From Lachnospiraceae bacterium (GTDB taxonomy: Bacteria; Bacillota; Clostridia; Lachnospirales; Lachnospiraceae), in assembly GCA_017476665.1 (NCBI GenBank), contig JAFUZJ010000053.1, positions 35,755-99,754 of the forward strand: a DNA stretch of 64,000 nucleotides, written 5' to 3'. Below the pieces are notes generated by a model, which did no database searches, was not told the origin of the DNA, and worked only from the letters and a program-made list of their open reading frames with translations. How positions within the stretch are numbered: position 1 is the first letter of the stretch; the number at the start of each line of letters is the position of its first letter. Of this stretch, positions 55,460 through 63,945 are shown one piece after another. A program made the translations under genes and the position numbers.

Positions 55460-56317
55460 ATGAAATGCTTCAAAAAACTTGTTTCTTTTGTAGCGGCGGC
55501 GGCTTTATGTACCACATTACCGCTTCTCCCTTCCCTGAAGGCTGACGCTGCAACGCCTGCAACTTTTTATGTCAAATATGACATAGATATGAATCAATGG
55601 CGGATGCAGACCGGCGTCGATGGATGGAATGATGAATATGAAGGCCGGGAACTCTATTATCTAAACAACGGCGATGACAGGGTAAAAGACGGCGATATCG
55701 TAGTTGTGCTCGCCAATGAAACCGGAGAAACGGGGAATACCGAGATCAAGATCAACTCCCATTTGAGCAATCTGACCATTAACCGGGCAGTTGCTGTTGT
55801 TCATGCCGGCGGCATTGACAATTGCTATGTCCTTGGCGAAAGCTACGCCGCGATCAATGGTGATGTAACCAATGCTTATGTATATGATGATGCATCCTGT
55901 ACTTTCAACAGCAATGTAACAAACTTAAACCTGATATCAAGCCAAAATGACACCGTGGATTCTAACGTATCGGTAGGCGGCACCGTGGCATACGCTTCTC
56001 TGCAAAATCCCGGCGGTATCATAAAGGAGTATTATAATTTTGCTGCAGGCAGTTTTGATTACAGCAACACCGGCGGACTGATGACGGATGATTCTGATTT
56101 CAGTAAAACAGGATCCGGTCCGGCCGCTACAACTGCAGCAACCACAACCACTACAACGGCCGCTGCAACAACTACAACAACAGCAGCTTCCACTTCCGGA
56201 GCTTATGACGATGTACCAAAGACTGGTGAGAACCACCTGGCAGCATGGCTGTTTACTCTTTCCGCTTTGAGCTTTGCCGGTTGTCTGGCTCTCAGAAAAA
56301 AGACTGTAACGGATTAA
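55460..56317 (+). CDS. Secreted surface protein with VPKTG sorting signal
   Basis: The product has 285 residues. Signal peptide to about residue 30 (KADAA), a folded domain of about 180 residues (beta-rich; YVKYDIDMNQWRMQTGVDGW), a Thr/Ala-rich linker (about 223-250) and DVPKTGENHL, then a hydrophobic helix and RKK tail. It is probably anchored to peptidoglycan by the sortase encoded 22 bases upstream. The domain is not recognised. The Thr tract is encoded by low-complexity DNA. Confidence 0.82.
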   Translation: MKCFKKLVSFVAAAALCTTLPLLPSLKADAATPATFYVKYDIDMNQWRMQTGVDGWNDEYEGRELYYLNNGDDRVKDGDIVVVLANETGETGNTEIKINSHLSNLTINRAVAVVHAGGIDNCYVLGESYAAINGDVTNAYVYDDASCTFNSNVTNLNLISSQNDTVDSNVSVGGTVAYASLQNPGGIIKEYYNFAAGSFDYSNTGGLMTDDSDFSKTGSGPAATTAATTTTTTAAATTTTTAASTSGAYDDVPKTGENHLAAWLFTLSALSFAGCLALRKKTVTD

Positions 56318-56343
56318 AAATCAATTTTGTGTTTTTTCAATGT

Positions 56344-56379
56344 AAAAGACAGCATCGGGATTCCCGGTGCTGTCTTTTT
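56344..56379 (+). terminator. Terminator after the sortase operon
   Basis: The stem AAAAGACAGCATCGGGA pairs with its complement (one T-G pair) around a short loop, followed by T5. Confidence 0.9.
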
Positions 56380-56423
56380 ATCTTGTCATTCTTTCACTCA
56401 TTGTTCTCGTGTTGACGCTTCCG

Positions 56424-58130
56424 TCAAAATTCAACATATGCACGGATCAGTTCCCAAACAGCATCTGTACCGTATCCCAATCTCCACACGGCCACACCGC
56501 CGATCTCATTTGCGCTCATCACATTCAGCTTCACACGGATGGAATCCGCATCCTCCAGCCACACCTGCTTGAAGCCGCTCGCGCTGTTCCATTCCAGATA
56601 ATTCTGACAGGTCGTTTCATCCCACTCGGGCTTCGTGCTGAACTGCTTCAGAAAATCCGGTGTATTGTTCATGGTCAGATATTCATCTGTCACCTTCGCA
56701 CCGTTGGTCGTCCATACGATCGTGTAAAACGGCAGTGCGTTGATCACTTTCTTTGCAGGTACTTCAGAGATCGTTTTCTCGATTCCGTTGGTTACATAGC
56801 TGATGCTGGAGACGCTGCCGGGATCTCCGCTGCCATGCCAGTGTTCATCGTACCCCATGATGATCACATAGTCTGCAACCTGCCCCTGAATATCCAGTCT
56901 GTAATGCTCGTTAAAGTGAAAGGGTACATAATCATCCACGGAAAGCACCAGATCATTCTGTCTGCAGGCCACCGACAATTCCCTCAAAAACTGTACATAA
57001 TGAATCCCTGTATCGGAAGCGATCTGCTCAAAATCTATATTGATACCGTCCAAACCGAGGTTTATGGCCGCATTCACAATCCCGTTTACCAGTTTCTGAC
57101 GTTTGGAGGTAACGGAAAGCACCTCATATTCCTTCACGGACTCTTTGGTTTCATTTCTGTAGTTAAAATTGTCCAGCACGCCCCAGACCTGCAGTCCCGC
57201 CTTATGCGCCTTCTCCACATAAGATGCCTCTCCGAAACTTCTGAAATTTCCCAGTTCATCACAAAGGCTGAACCAGGTAGGCGCAATAACATTCATGCCT
57301 TTTGCCGAGGAAGCCCTCTCATAAAACGTGGTATTTCCGATGGTTGCTCCAATGGAATGAAAGCCCAGACACACCTTGCCTTCCATCTCATACCCCGCAT
57401 ACTCCGGTGCCACATAATCTGCCACCGGCGTCTCCCGGATCGTCTCGATCTCATCCATGCGCTTATTTTCCACATAACCGATGATCGCATCCGAGGTCTT
57501 AACCTTGCTCCACTCGTCCATCTGTTCCAGGATTTCCACAGTCTCATTCGCTGACAGTTCCCTTAAAACAGGACTCTTGATGCCACCCTTCAGACGTACC
57601 GCGGTGTCCTTTTGTATCTTTGCAGTCTGCGCTTCTCCCCACGCGGTATATACCTGTACCTGGCGTTCAAATACCTCATAGGAATAATTGGTGAACATTC
57701 TCACATAATCCGCAGCCAGCCAGATCACATCATCTTCCACAAAACAGACCGGGTGTCCCAGATCCTGTGTACCATCCCTGTCGATATACTCACCGGTATT
57801 TCCCTCCAGCCCGGCACTGACGGTCCCCAGTGCATCCGTATACAGGAGCAGGCCTTCTCCCCTGTCCGCATAGAAAACTTCATTCATATAGGCATGGACC
57901 GTATCCAGATCAAAATAGCAAACGCCATTCCGCAGAAGTGCCTGCTCTTCTATCCGGGCATCCTGCAGTATGATGGCAAGCCGATCTCCCGACACATGAA
58001 AATATTCATCCAGATCAGCCTGTTCCGTGCTGTAAGAATATTTATCCAACAATGTTTTTCCGAATGCAGCCCCCGCAATGATCAGGATCAGCAGTACCGC
58101 TACAAACGGCACGATCAATTTTTTCTTCAT
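56424..58130 (-). CDS. Anchored GH18 glycoside hydrolase with SH3-like domain
   Basis: The product has 568 residues. Membrane anchor (5-25), a copper-amine-oxidase-like N-terminal region (about 40-165), a SH3b-like domain (about 170-225) and a GH18 domain (about 250-565). The catalytic motif is DGINIDFE (361-368) with Glu368 as acid. The outline fits YvbX/SleL-like peptidoglycan-active GH18 proteins associated with spores or the envelope. It is convergent with the sortase operon. Confidence 0.87.
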   Translation of the reverse strand: MKKKLIVPFVAVLLILIIAGAAFGKTLLDKYSYSTEQADLDEYFHVSGDRLAIILQDARIEEQALLRNGVCYFDLDTVHAYMNEVFYADRGEGLLLYTDALGTVSAGLEGNTGEYIDRDGTQDLGHPVCFVEDDVIWLAADYVRMFTNYSYEVFERQVQVYTAWGEAQTAKIQKDTAVRLKGGIKSPVLRELSANETVEILEQMDEWSKVKTSDAIIGYVENKRMDEIETIRETPVADYVAPEYAGYEMEGKVCLGFHSIGATIGNTTFYERASSAKGMNVIAPTWFSLCDELGNFRSFGEASYVEKAHKAGLQVWGVLDNFNYRNETKESVKEYEVLSVTSKRQKLVNGIVNAAINLGLDGINIDFEQIASDTGIHYVQFLRELSVACRQNDLVLSVDDYVPFHFNEHYRLDIQGQVADYVIIMGYDEHWHGSGDPGSVSSISYVTNGIEKTISEVPAKKVINALPFYTIVWTTNGAKVTDEYLTMNNTPDFLKQFSTKPEWDETTCQNYLEWNSASGFKQVWLEDADSIRVKLNVMSANEIGGVAVWRLGYGTDAVWELIRAYVEF

Positions 58131-58789
58131 AATCAGTACTTCGCTCTCTTTCCTTTTTTCCTATGATCCACGTTGCGGCGCATTCCCGTGGGAACGCAAC
58201 TGTACGCAGTCAGGCAGTTACATTCTATCACAGGAATGCGTCCCCGTCATTACCAATTTTGACAAATTAAGATTTTTCCGAAGGTAATCGATGTCAGCAA
58301 TTTTTCCAAAGGCAAAATCCCATATTTGACCAAAAGAAGCTGTGAATTTTCAGATAAAATTTGTGATATACTGATTGCAGATGCTTCGACCGTGCTTTTC
58401 ACCATAAAATGGCAACATAAAAAAATTAAAAAAGCACAAAAATGTTTAAAATGAATTATATCTGTGAAAATAATAGTTGATATACTATAGAATCTCCTGA
58501 TCAGGCACTATGCACCTGTAAGACATCACACCTGTGGCAAAAGTGCTTCAAAAATACTTCCAAAGTTCAAAATACCTCTTGGAAAATAATGAAAAAAGTA
58601 CACATTTACCGCAGCCTGTGATATAATAAATATAGAGATAATAAGTCAACTAATCCTGTAGTACCTCCATCAGCCTCCTCTCCGCACGAAACTGTCAGAG
58701 GCATCTGCAAATATGATTTTACACGATTATCTCATGAATTGCAAGTAATTTTTGATTCTTAAATTTTTTTAAACAACTGTTTCTTTCTA
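58131..58789. other. Intergenic region between the GH18 gene and mecA
   Basis: I see no gene in these about 660 bases. The GH18 promoter is likely near 58225 (a TAGAAT -10 on the minus strand). On the plus strand three extended -10-like TGATATAmT motifs lie at about 58366, 58474 and 58617, the last two with AT-rich flanks. They may be weak upstream promoters or part of a long leader for mecA. Confidence 0.4.
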
Positions 58790-58818
58790 TTGACGAAAGA
58801 TACTGAAATGGATAGAAT
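58790..58818 (+). promoter_or_regulatory. Promoter of mecA
   Basis: TTGACG (58790-58795), a 17-bp spacer and TAGAAT (58813-58818). The expected start of the mRNA lies shortly before the AAAGGAGG ribosome binding site. Confidence 0.72.
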
Positions 58819-58839
58819 TCACAGAAAGGAGGAGTCGTT

Positions 58840-59571
58840 ATGAAGATTGAGAAAGTGAATGAAAATCAGATTCGCTGCACATTGACCCGAGAAGATCTGG
58901 CCAGCCGCGAGATCAAGATCAGCGAACTTGCCTACGGCACCGAGAAAGCCAAAAATCTTTTCCGCGACATGATGCGTCAGGCTAATTATGAGTTTGGCTT
59001 TGAAGCAGATGACATCCCCCTGATGATCGAAGCAATCCCGCTTAATGCGGAATGTATTGTATTGATTGTGACGAAGGTTGAGGACCCCGAGGAACTGGAT
59101 ACCCGGTTTTCCCGTTTTGCACCTTCCTCTGACGATGATGATTATGACGATGACGAAGATTATAATGACGACACCGATCACCAGGAGATGCTTGATCTGT
59201 TCCACAAATTGCAGGAAAAAAGAACCGGCACGGCTGCGTCGGATATGGCTCCTGTTGCCGAGACACAGGAAGAAAAGCTCCGCACCCGCATTTTTGTCAT
59301 GGATTCCCTACAGCAGGTAATGTCCGTGGCAGGGCTCATTTCCCCGGATTTTGCCGCGAAGAGTGCGCTTTACAAAGATGAGCAGAGGCAGAACTATTTG
59401 CTGGTTCTGACGCAGGATGAAGCTTCCAGGGAAGATTTTGACCGTGTAAGCAATATCCTGTCCGAATACGGAACCCTGCAGCGCAGTATGTCCGGCAGTC
59501 GGATCTTTCTGGAGGAACATTGCGATGCGCTGATTCCCGAGCATGCGCTGAAATTGCTTGCACTGCGTTAA
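58840..59571 (+). CDS. mecA: MecA adaptor protein for the ClpC protease
   Basis: The product has 243 residues. N-terminal substrate-binding domain (MKIEKVNENQIRCTLTREDL, FGFEADDIPLMIEA), an Asp/Glu-rich linker (about 98-115, DDDDYDDDEDYNDD) and a C-terminal ClpC-binding domain (FVMDSLQQVMSVAGL onward). MecA targets proteins to ClpCP. AAAGGAGG precedes the start. Two lipoprotein genes follow. Confidence 0.9.
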   Translation: MKIEKVNENQIRCTLTREDLASREIKISELAYGTEKAKNLFRDMMRQANYEFGFEADDIPLMIEAIPLNAECIVLIVTKVEDPEELDTRFSRFAPSSDDDDYDDDEDYNDDTDHQEMLDLFHKLQEKRTGTAASDMAPVAETQEEKLRTRIFVMDSLQQVMSVAGLISPDFAAKSALYKDEQRQNYLLVLTQDEASREDFDRVSNILSEYGTLQRSMSGSRIFLEEHCDALIPEHALKLLALR

Positions 59572-59589
59572 AGCATGGGAGGCTCATAA

Positions 59590-60033
59590 ATGAATCAGAA
59601 GAATCCGTCTTCAGGCCGTTTTGCATTTGTTTTACTCATTGCCGTATGTCTGTTTCTGGTCGGCTGTGGCAGGAAATATGCAAATCTGGAGGAATATATT
59701 CAGTCCAGCCCTATGCCGGACGACTTTACAAATATGTCTGTCTCCAACGAGGTCATTCCTGTTTCAATGGATCTGAGTGTTTCCGAAAACACGGTCATCA
59801 TGAAGATGCAGGCTGACCGGATCATCTTTGGAAAAGACGAAAGCGTCAATTCCAAGATCAGAGCAGGCATAGATCAGTATTTTGCCACGGAGGATGTCAC
59901 AGCTTCCCTGAATTCCGGCATCGATCAGCTGGCAGAAACAAGCGGGATTGACGCATCGCTGATCGCCGTGCGATATGAAATGTACAACCTCGGGGAATCC
60001 ACACCGGCATATGTCTTTACCTACACAAAATAA
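59590..60033 (+). CDS. DUF4854-like lipoprotein, copy 1
   Basis: The product has 147 residues. Signal peptide with lipobox LFLVGC, then a domain starting YANLEEYIQSSP and ending ASLIAVRYEMYNLGESTPAY. Its pattern matches the paralogue at 60164. It is probably attached to the outer face of the membrane; the role is unknown. It starts 18 bases after mecA, so the two are likely co-transcribed. Confidence 0.75.
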   Translation: MNQKNPSSGRFAFVLLIAVCLFLVGCGRKYANLEEYIQSSPMPDDFTNMSVSNEVIPVSMDLSVSENTVIMKMQADRIIFGKDESVNSKIRAGIDQYFATEDVTASLNSGIDQLAETSGIDASLIAVRYEMYNLGESTPAYVFTYTK

Positions 60034-60048
60034 CCACAAAATCATATA

Positions 60049-60083
60049 GAGACAGCTTCCGTTCAAAATACGGCAGCTGTCTC
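60049..60083 (+). terminator. Hairpin between the lipoprotein genes
   Basis: The stem GAGACAGCT.CCGT pairs with ACGG.AGCTGTCTC around an 8-base loop. The T-run is weak, so it may only attenuate transcription. Confidence 0.6.
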
Positions 60084-60163
60084 TTGCATTATAAGAATTT
60101 ATATGGTATACTCACGTGGCAACTTACTATCTTATTTTTATACTTTATGAGGAGGAACAACAA

Positions 60164-60601
60164 ATGTTCAAAAGAATCTGCAGATCAAATGCACTGAAAC
60201 TATTGCTGCTCATGATGATATCCGTGTTTATCATCGGCTGTGGTTCCAAAAAATATGCGTCCCTGGAAGAATATGTCAAGTCAAATCCTTCCGTGCAGGC
60301 TGAATTGGACAAAACGCTGTCCAGCAGCGACGGAACCGGAAAGTCGGAAATATCCGGCAACACGATCATCATGAAGATGTATTATAAGGAACAGGCATGG
60401 GGACTGGATGCTTCTATCGACTCCCAGTTGAAATCCCTGATGGATCAATACTTTGATAAAGCATCCGCTACGTTGGATCAGTCTATCTCCCAGATTGCCC
60501 AGGAAAGCGGAGTCGACGCTTCCCTGATCTCTTTCCGCTATGAATATTACAATCCAAATGCGGAATCACCGTCCTACACATACACTTATCCTAAGAAATA
60601 A
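60164..60601 (+). CDS. DUF4854-like lipoprotein, copy 2
   Basis: The product has 145 residues from the ATG at 60164 (GGAGG 9 bases upstream). Lipobox VFIIGC, then YASLEEYVKSNPSVQAEL and GVDASLISFRYEYYNPNAES. It is clearly a duplicate of the preceding gene (similar opening and ending, different middle). A strong terminator follows. Confidence 0.78.
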   Translation: MFKRICRSNALKLLLLMMISVFIIGCGSKKYASLEEYVKSNPSVQAELDKTLSSSDGTGKSEISGNTIIMKMYYKEQAWGLDASIDSQLKSLMDQYFDKASATLDQSISQIAQESGVDASLISFRYEYYNPNAESPSYTYTYPKK

Positions 60602-60607
60602 CAAATG

Positions 60608-60653
60608 AAAAACGGGTATTCCTCCTGTCATCCGGGAGGTATACCCGTTTTTA
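60608..60653 (+). terminator. Terminator after the lipoprotein pair
   Basis: The stem AAAAACGGGTAT.CCTCC pairs with GGAGG.ATACCCGTTTTT and is followed by TTATT. Confidence 0.88.
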
Positions 60654-60683
60654 TTACATGATCTTCTTTCCTGTATATTTCTT

Positions 60684-60875
60684 TTATATCGCCTCTATTG
60701 CTTCCATCAGATCATCAATATCAATCCCGTGTACCATCGCAGCCTCCTCCAGAGACTCTCCCTGGGAAGCCGGACAGCCCAGACAATGCATACCTGCCTC
60801 CAGCAGCACCGGTGCCACCTCCGGATTGGAACGCAGGATCTCCCCGATCGTCATTTCTCTCGTGATTCCGCTCAT
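60684..60875 (-). CDS. DUF1858 (ScdA-N-like) small protein
   Basis: The product has 63 residues from the ATG at 60875 (AAGGAG 9 bases upstream). Family signature: [30 protein letters not shown] (C-x-x-C). DUF1858 domains often accompany iron-sulphur or hybrid-cluster metabolism and can act as redox modules. It is convergent with the lipoproteins and divergent from the pfl locus. Confidence 0.85.
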   Translation of the reverse strand: MSGITREMTIGEILRSNPEVAPVLLEAGMHCLGCPASQGESLEEAAMVHGIDIDDLMEAIEAI

Positions 60876-61072
60876 GTATATTTTCTCCTTTCGACCTGCA
60901 ATTTTTCGGATCATCCATAATTATTTTGCAACCTGTTTTTGCAAATAATGTCTAAAAAATTATAATACTTTTTCCAAATTCAGACAAGTAATTTGGCACC
61001 GATTTAATAATAATTTTATTGATTCTTCAACACTTTATTTTATTGAAAAAATGTATCGAAAAAAGTGCATGA

Positions 61073-61130
61073 TTTGTACCCCCAAAAGTACACAAACCGC
61101 CTTGACTGCGGGATTTCTTTTTTTTATAAT
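61073..61130 (+). promoter_or_regulatory. Promoter of the split pfl operon with upstream inverted repeat
   Basis: TTGACT (61102-61107), a 17-bp spacer and TATAAT (61125-61130). Upstream, TTTGTAC (61073-61079) and GTACACAAA (61088-61096) form an inverted repeat around CCCCAAAA. The leader (about 60 bases) holds the small hairpin GTAACGCAAGTTAC before AGGAGG. Confidence 0.75.
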
Positions 61131-61197
61131 TGTTGTAGAGTTAAGGTAACGCAAGTTACTTCGAACCAAATAAAATTTTATAGGAGGCATTTCTACA

Positions 61198-63237
61198 ATG
61201 AGACCAGAATGGACAGATTTTGTAACTGGCAAATGGGATAAGGAAGTCAACGTTCGTGACTTCATCCAGAGAAACTATCATCCTTATGATGGTGATGAGA
61301 GCTTCTTAGCAGGACCTACCCAGAACACGAAGGATCTTTGGGCACAGGTTCTTGACCTTCAGAAGAAGGAAAGAGAAGCAGGCGGGGTTCTCGATATGGA
61401 TACCAAGGTTGTATCCACCATCACTTCTCATGGTCCCGGATATCTTGACAAGTCCAAGGAGACCATCGTTGGTTTCCAGACTGACAAGCCTTTCAAGAGA
61501 TCTCTGCAGCCTTACGGCGGTATCCGTATGGCAGAGAAGGCTTGCGCTGACAACGGCTACGAGGTAGATCCTGAGATTTCCGAGTTTTTCTCCACTCACA
61601 GAAAGACACATAACGCAGGTTGTTTCGACGCTTACAATCCTGAGATGAGAGCTTGCCGTTCCTCTCACATCATTACCGGTCTTCCTGATGCTTACGGTCG
61701 CGGACGTATCATTGGCGACTACAGACGTGTAGCTCTGTACGGTATCGACAGACTGATTGAGGACAAGGAAGCACAGAAGGCATCTACCGGTCGTGTTATG
61801 ACTGATGATGTGATCCGTCTTCGCGAAGAGCTGTCCGAGCAGATGACCGCTCTGAAGATGATGAAGGAGATGGCTGCTTCTTACGGCTGCGATATTTCCA
61901 AGCCCGCTAAGAACGTACAGGAAGCTATCCAGTGGACCTACTTTGGTTATCTGTGTTCCGTAAAGGAGCAGAACGGTGCCGCTATGTCCCTTGGACGTAC
62001 TTCCACCTTCCTTGACTGCTACGCAGAGAGAGATCTGAAAAACGGTACCTTTACCGAGGAGCAGATTCAGGAGTTCGTTGATCACTTTATCATGAAGCTT
62101 CGCTGCGTGAAGTTCGCTCGTACTCCCGAGTACAATCAGATCTTCGCAGGCGATCCCGTATGGGTTACAGAGTCCCTCGGCGGTGTTGGTGTTGACGGCA
62201 GACCTATGGTTACCAAGATGAGCTTCCGTTATCTGAACACACTGACCAACCTTGGACCTTCTCCCGAGCCCAACCTGACTGTTCTTTGGTCCACCAGACT
62301 TCCTGAGGGCTGGAAGAGATACTGTGCAAAGATGTCCATCGAGACTTCTTCCATCCAGTACGAGAACGATGATCTGATGAGAGTAACTCACGGCGATGAC
62401 TACGGTATCGCTTGCTGCGTATCCTCCATGAGAATCGGTAAAGAAATGCAGTTCTTCGGCGCTCGTGCAAACCTGGCTAAGTGCCTGCTGTACGCTTTGA
62501 ACGGTGGTGTCGATGAGGTTACCAAGAAGCAGGTTGGTCCTAAGTATCGTCCTGTTTCCGGCGATGTTCTGGAGTATGATGATGTAATGAGCAAGTTCAT
62601 GGATATGATGGAGTGGCAGGCAGATGTTTATGTAAACACCCTGAACATCATCCACTACATGCATGACAAGTACTGCTATGAGAGAGCAGAAATGGCTCTT
62701 CATGACAGAGACGTAAGAAGATACTTTGCTACCGGTATTGCAGGTCTGTCCATCGTGGCTGACTCTCTCTCCGCGATCAAGTATGCTAAGGTTGAAGTGA
62801 TCCGTGACGAGGACGGCATCATTGTTGACTTCAAGACCACCGGTGACTTCCCTAAATACGGTAACGATGATGATCGTGTAGACGATATCGCTCAGGAGAT
62901 CGTTCACAAATTCATGACCGCTGTAAGAAGACATCACACCTACAGAGATGGCTTCCCTACCACTTCCATTCTGACCATTACCTCTAACGTTACCTATGGT
63001 AAAGCTACCGGTAATACACCTGATGGACGTAGAAAAGGTCAGCCTTTCGCTCCTGGTGCTAACCCGATGCACGGCCGTGACAGCCACGGCGCAGTTGCTT
63101 CCCTGTCTTCCGTATCCAAGCTGCCTTTCAATGATGCACAGGATGGTATTTCCAATACCTTCACCATCATCCCCGGCGCACTTGGTAAAGAGGATCAGGT
63201 ATTTGCCGGTGATATTGAACTCGATCTCAATAAGTAA
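61198..63237 (+). CDS. pflB: Pyruvate formate-lyase catalytic core lacking the glycyl-radical domain
   Basis: The product has 679 residues. It is formate C-acetyltransferase in sequence: thiyl-radical cysteines C406 and C407 in [10 protein letters not shown], plus [20 protein letters not shown] at the start and [20 protein letters not shown] near the end. It stops after [18 protein letters not shown] normal PflB is about 760 residues and continues for about 75 more, with the glycyl radical loop RVSGYAV. The missing part is encoded as a free 79-residue protein at 63638-63877. There is no sign of frameshift: both genes have their own AGGAGG sites and a third gene lies between them. Codon use is that of a strongly expressed gene. 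Confidence 0.95.
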   Translation: MRPEWTDFVTGKWDKEVNVRDFIQRNYHPYDGDESFLAGPTQNTKDLWAQVLDLQKKEREAGGVLDMDTKVVSTITSHGPGYLDKSKETIVGFQTDKPFKRSLQPYGGIRMAEKACADNGYEVDPEISEFFSTHRKTHNAGCFDAYNPEMRACRSSHIITGLPDAYGRGRIIGDYRRVALYGIDRLIEDKEAQKASTGRVMTDDVIRLREELSEQMTALKMMKEMAASYGCDISKPAKNVQEAIQWTYFGYLCSVKEQNGAAMSLGRTSTFLDCYAERDLKNGTFTEEQIQEFVDHFIMKLRCVKFARTPEYNQIFAGDPVWVTESLGGVGVDGRPMVTKMSFRYLNTLTNLGPSPEPNLTVLWSTRLPEGWKRYCAKMSIETSSIQYENDDLMRVTHGDDYGIACCVSSMRIGKEMQFFGARANLAKCLLYALNGGVDEVTKKQVGPKYRPVSGDVLEYDDVMSKFMDMMEWQADVYVNTLNIIHYMHDKYCYERAEMALHDRDVRRYFATGIAGLSIVADSLSAIKYAKVEVIRDEDGIIVDFKTTGDFPKYGNDDDRVDDIAQEIVHKFMTAVRRHHTYRDGFPTTSILTITSNVTYGKATGNTPDGRRKGQPFAPGANPMHGRDSHGAVASLSSVSKLPFNDAQDGISNTFTIIPGALGKEDQVFAGDIELDLNK

Positions 63238-63246
63238 TCCGGTAAC

Positions 63247-63344
63247 ATCCGGCTCAATATCACCGTGAGATACTCGAGCCGGATCTGAACAGGTAATTTA
63301 ATTGCATTTAAACCGGTCCGGGTGTCTCCCGCAGGCACCCGACC
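63247..63344 (+). other. Two hairpins between pflB and the small gene
   Basis: ATCCGGCTC/GAGCCGGAT (63247-63284) and GGTCCGGGTG/CACCCGACC (63315-63344, one bulge). Neither has a T-run, so they look like RNA processing or stability elements that could allow different amounts of the large and small proteins. Confidence 0.6.
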
Positions 63345-63365
63345 AAACCAATAAGGAGGCACACA

Positions 63366-63566
63366 ATGGACGAGAAGCAGATGGTTGACGATCTTGTGAA
63401 AATGTTGGATGCCGGTATGACGCAGGGTGTCGGTCACGTGAATGTGGATACCGCTGCGGAAGAGGCAACCAAAAACGTTCAGACAATGGGCTGCACGGAT
63501 TGTTCCAGAACGCCGTTGGCCTGCAGTGTACCGACACTTGAACAGGGTCTGGACGATTATCACTAG
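63366..63566 (+). CDS. Small cysteine-containing paralogue of the radical-domain helix
   Basis: The product has 66 residues, with AAGGAGG before the ATG. The N-terminal half (VDDLVKMLDAGMTQGVGHVNV) aligns with the start of the free glycyl-radical protein ([21 protein letters not shown]). The part that should hold the RVSGYAV loop is missing; instead there is C-x-x-C-x6-C (C43, C46, C53) and an acidic end. It may bind the core in place of the radical subunit, protect it, or take part in redox sensing. This is inference; I know no described family. Confidence 0.8.
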   Translation: MDEKQMVDDLVKMLDAGMTQGVGHVNVDTAAEEATKNVQTMGCTDCSRTPLACSVPTLEQGLDDYH

Positions 63567-63637
63567 GCGATTGTTTATAAAATTGTTTTCGTAACCGTCA
63601 ACCCCGCATATATAAAAATTATAAGGAGGATATTACA

Positions 63638-63877
63638 ATGGCAAATACTGCACAGGTTGATAATCTTGTAAACTTACTGGATGGCTATGCTACCAAGGGT
63701 GGACATCATCTGAACGTTAACGTTCTGAACAGAGATACTCTTCTGGACGCTCAGAAGCATCCTGAGAACTATCCCCAGCTGACGATCCGCGTATCCGGAT
63801 ATGCAGTTAACTTCATCAAGTTGACTCCCGAGCAGCAGGCAGATGTTATTTCCCGTACTTTCCATGAGGCTATCTAA
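63638..63877 (+). CDS. Free glycyl-radical subunit of the split pyruvate formate-lyase
   Basis: The product has 79 residues, with AAGGAGG before the ATG. It matches the C-terminal 75 residues of Pfl[35 protein letters not shown] (radical Gly54), [17 protein letters not shown]. The E. coli spare-part protein GrcA (YfiD) has the same domain but is an extra copy beside a full PflB; here it is the only radical domain in the locus. It must assemble with the 679-residue core and be activated by a PflA-type enzyme, not visible in this window. Confidence 0.93.
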   Translation: MANTAQVDNLVNLLDGYATKGGHHLNVNVLNRDTLLDAQKHPENYPQLTIRVSGYAVNFIKLTPEQQADVISRTFHEAI

Positions 63878-63898
63878 TCGAAAGATACCGGAATATTA

Positions 63899-63933
63899 TA
63901 ATGGGGCAAGCATTTTTGCTTGCCCCATTTTTT
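63899..63933 (+). terminator. Terminator of the split pfl operon
   Basis: A perfect 13-bp stem AATGGGGCAAGCA with its complement around a short T loop, followed by T6. Confidence 0.92.
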
Positions 63934-63945
63934 ATGAAACATCAC

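Noticed and set aside
56367-57554. A 395-codon plus-strand frame opposite the GH18 gene
   Set aside because: The minus-strand frame has clear GH18 motifs; this one has none.
58366-58640. Search for a structured RNA (6S-like or riboswitch) in the mecA upstream gap
   Set aside because: No stable long stem or known motif was found; only repeated -10-like boxes are visible.
61306-63087. A 593-codon open frame antisense to pflB
   Set aside because: Same cause: strong codon bias of pflB removes stops from the opposite frame.
61198-63877. Reading the split pfl as an artefact or frameshift pseudogene
   Set aside because: Both parts have their own start and ribosome binding site, are separated by a third gene and 400 bases, and keep intact conserved residues. 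A single frameshift cannot give this layout.
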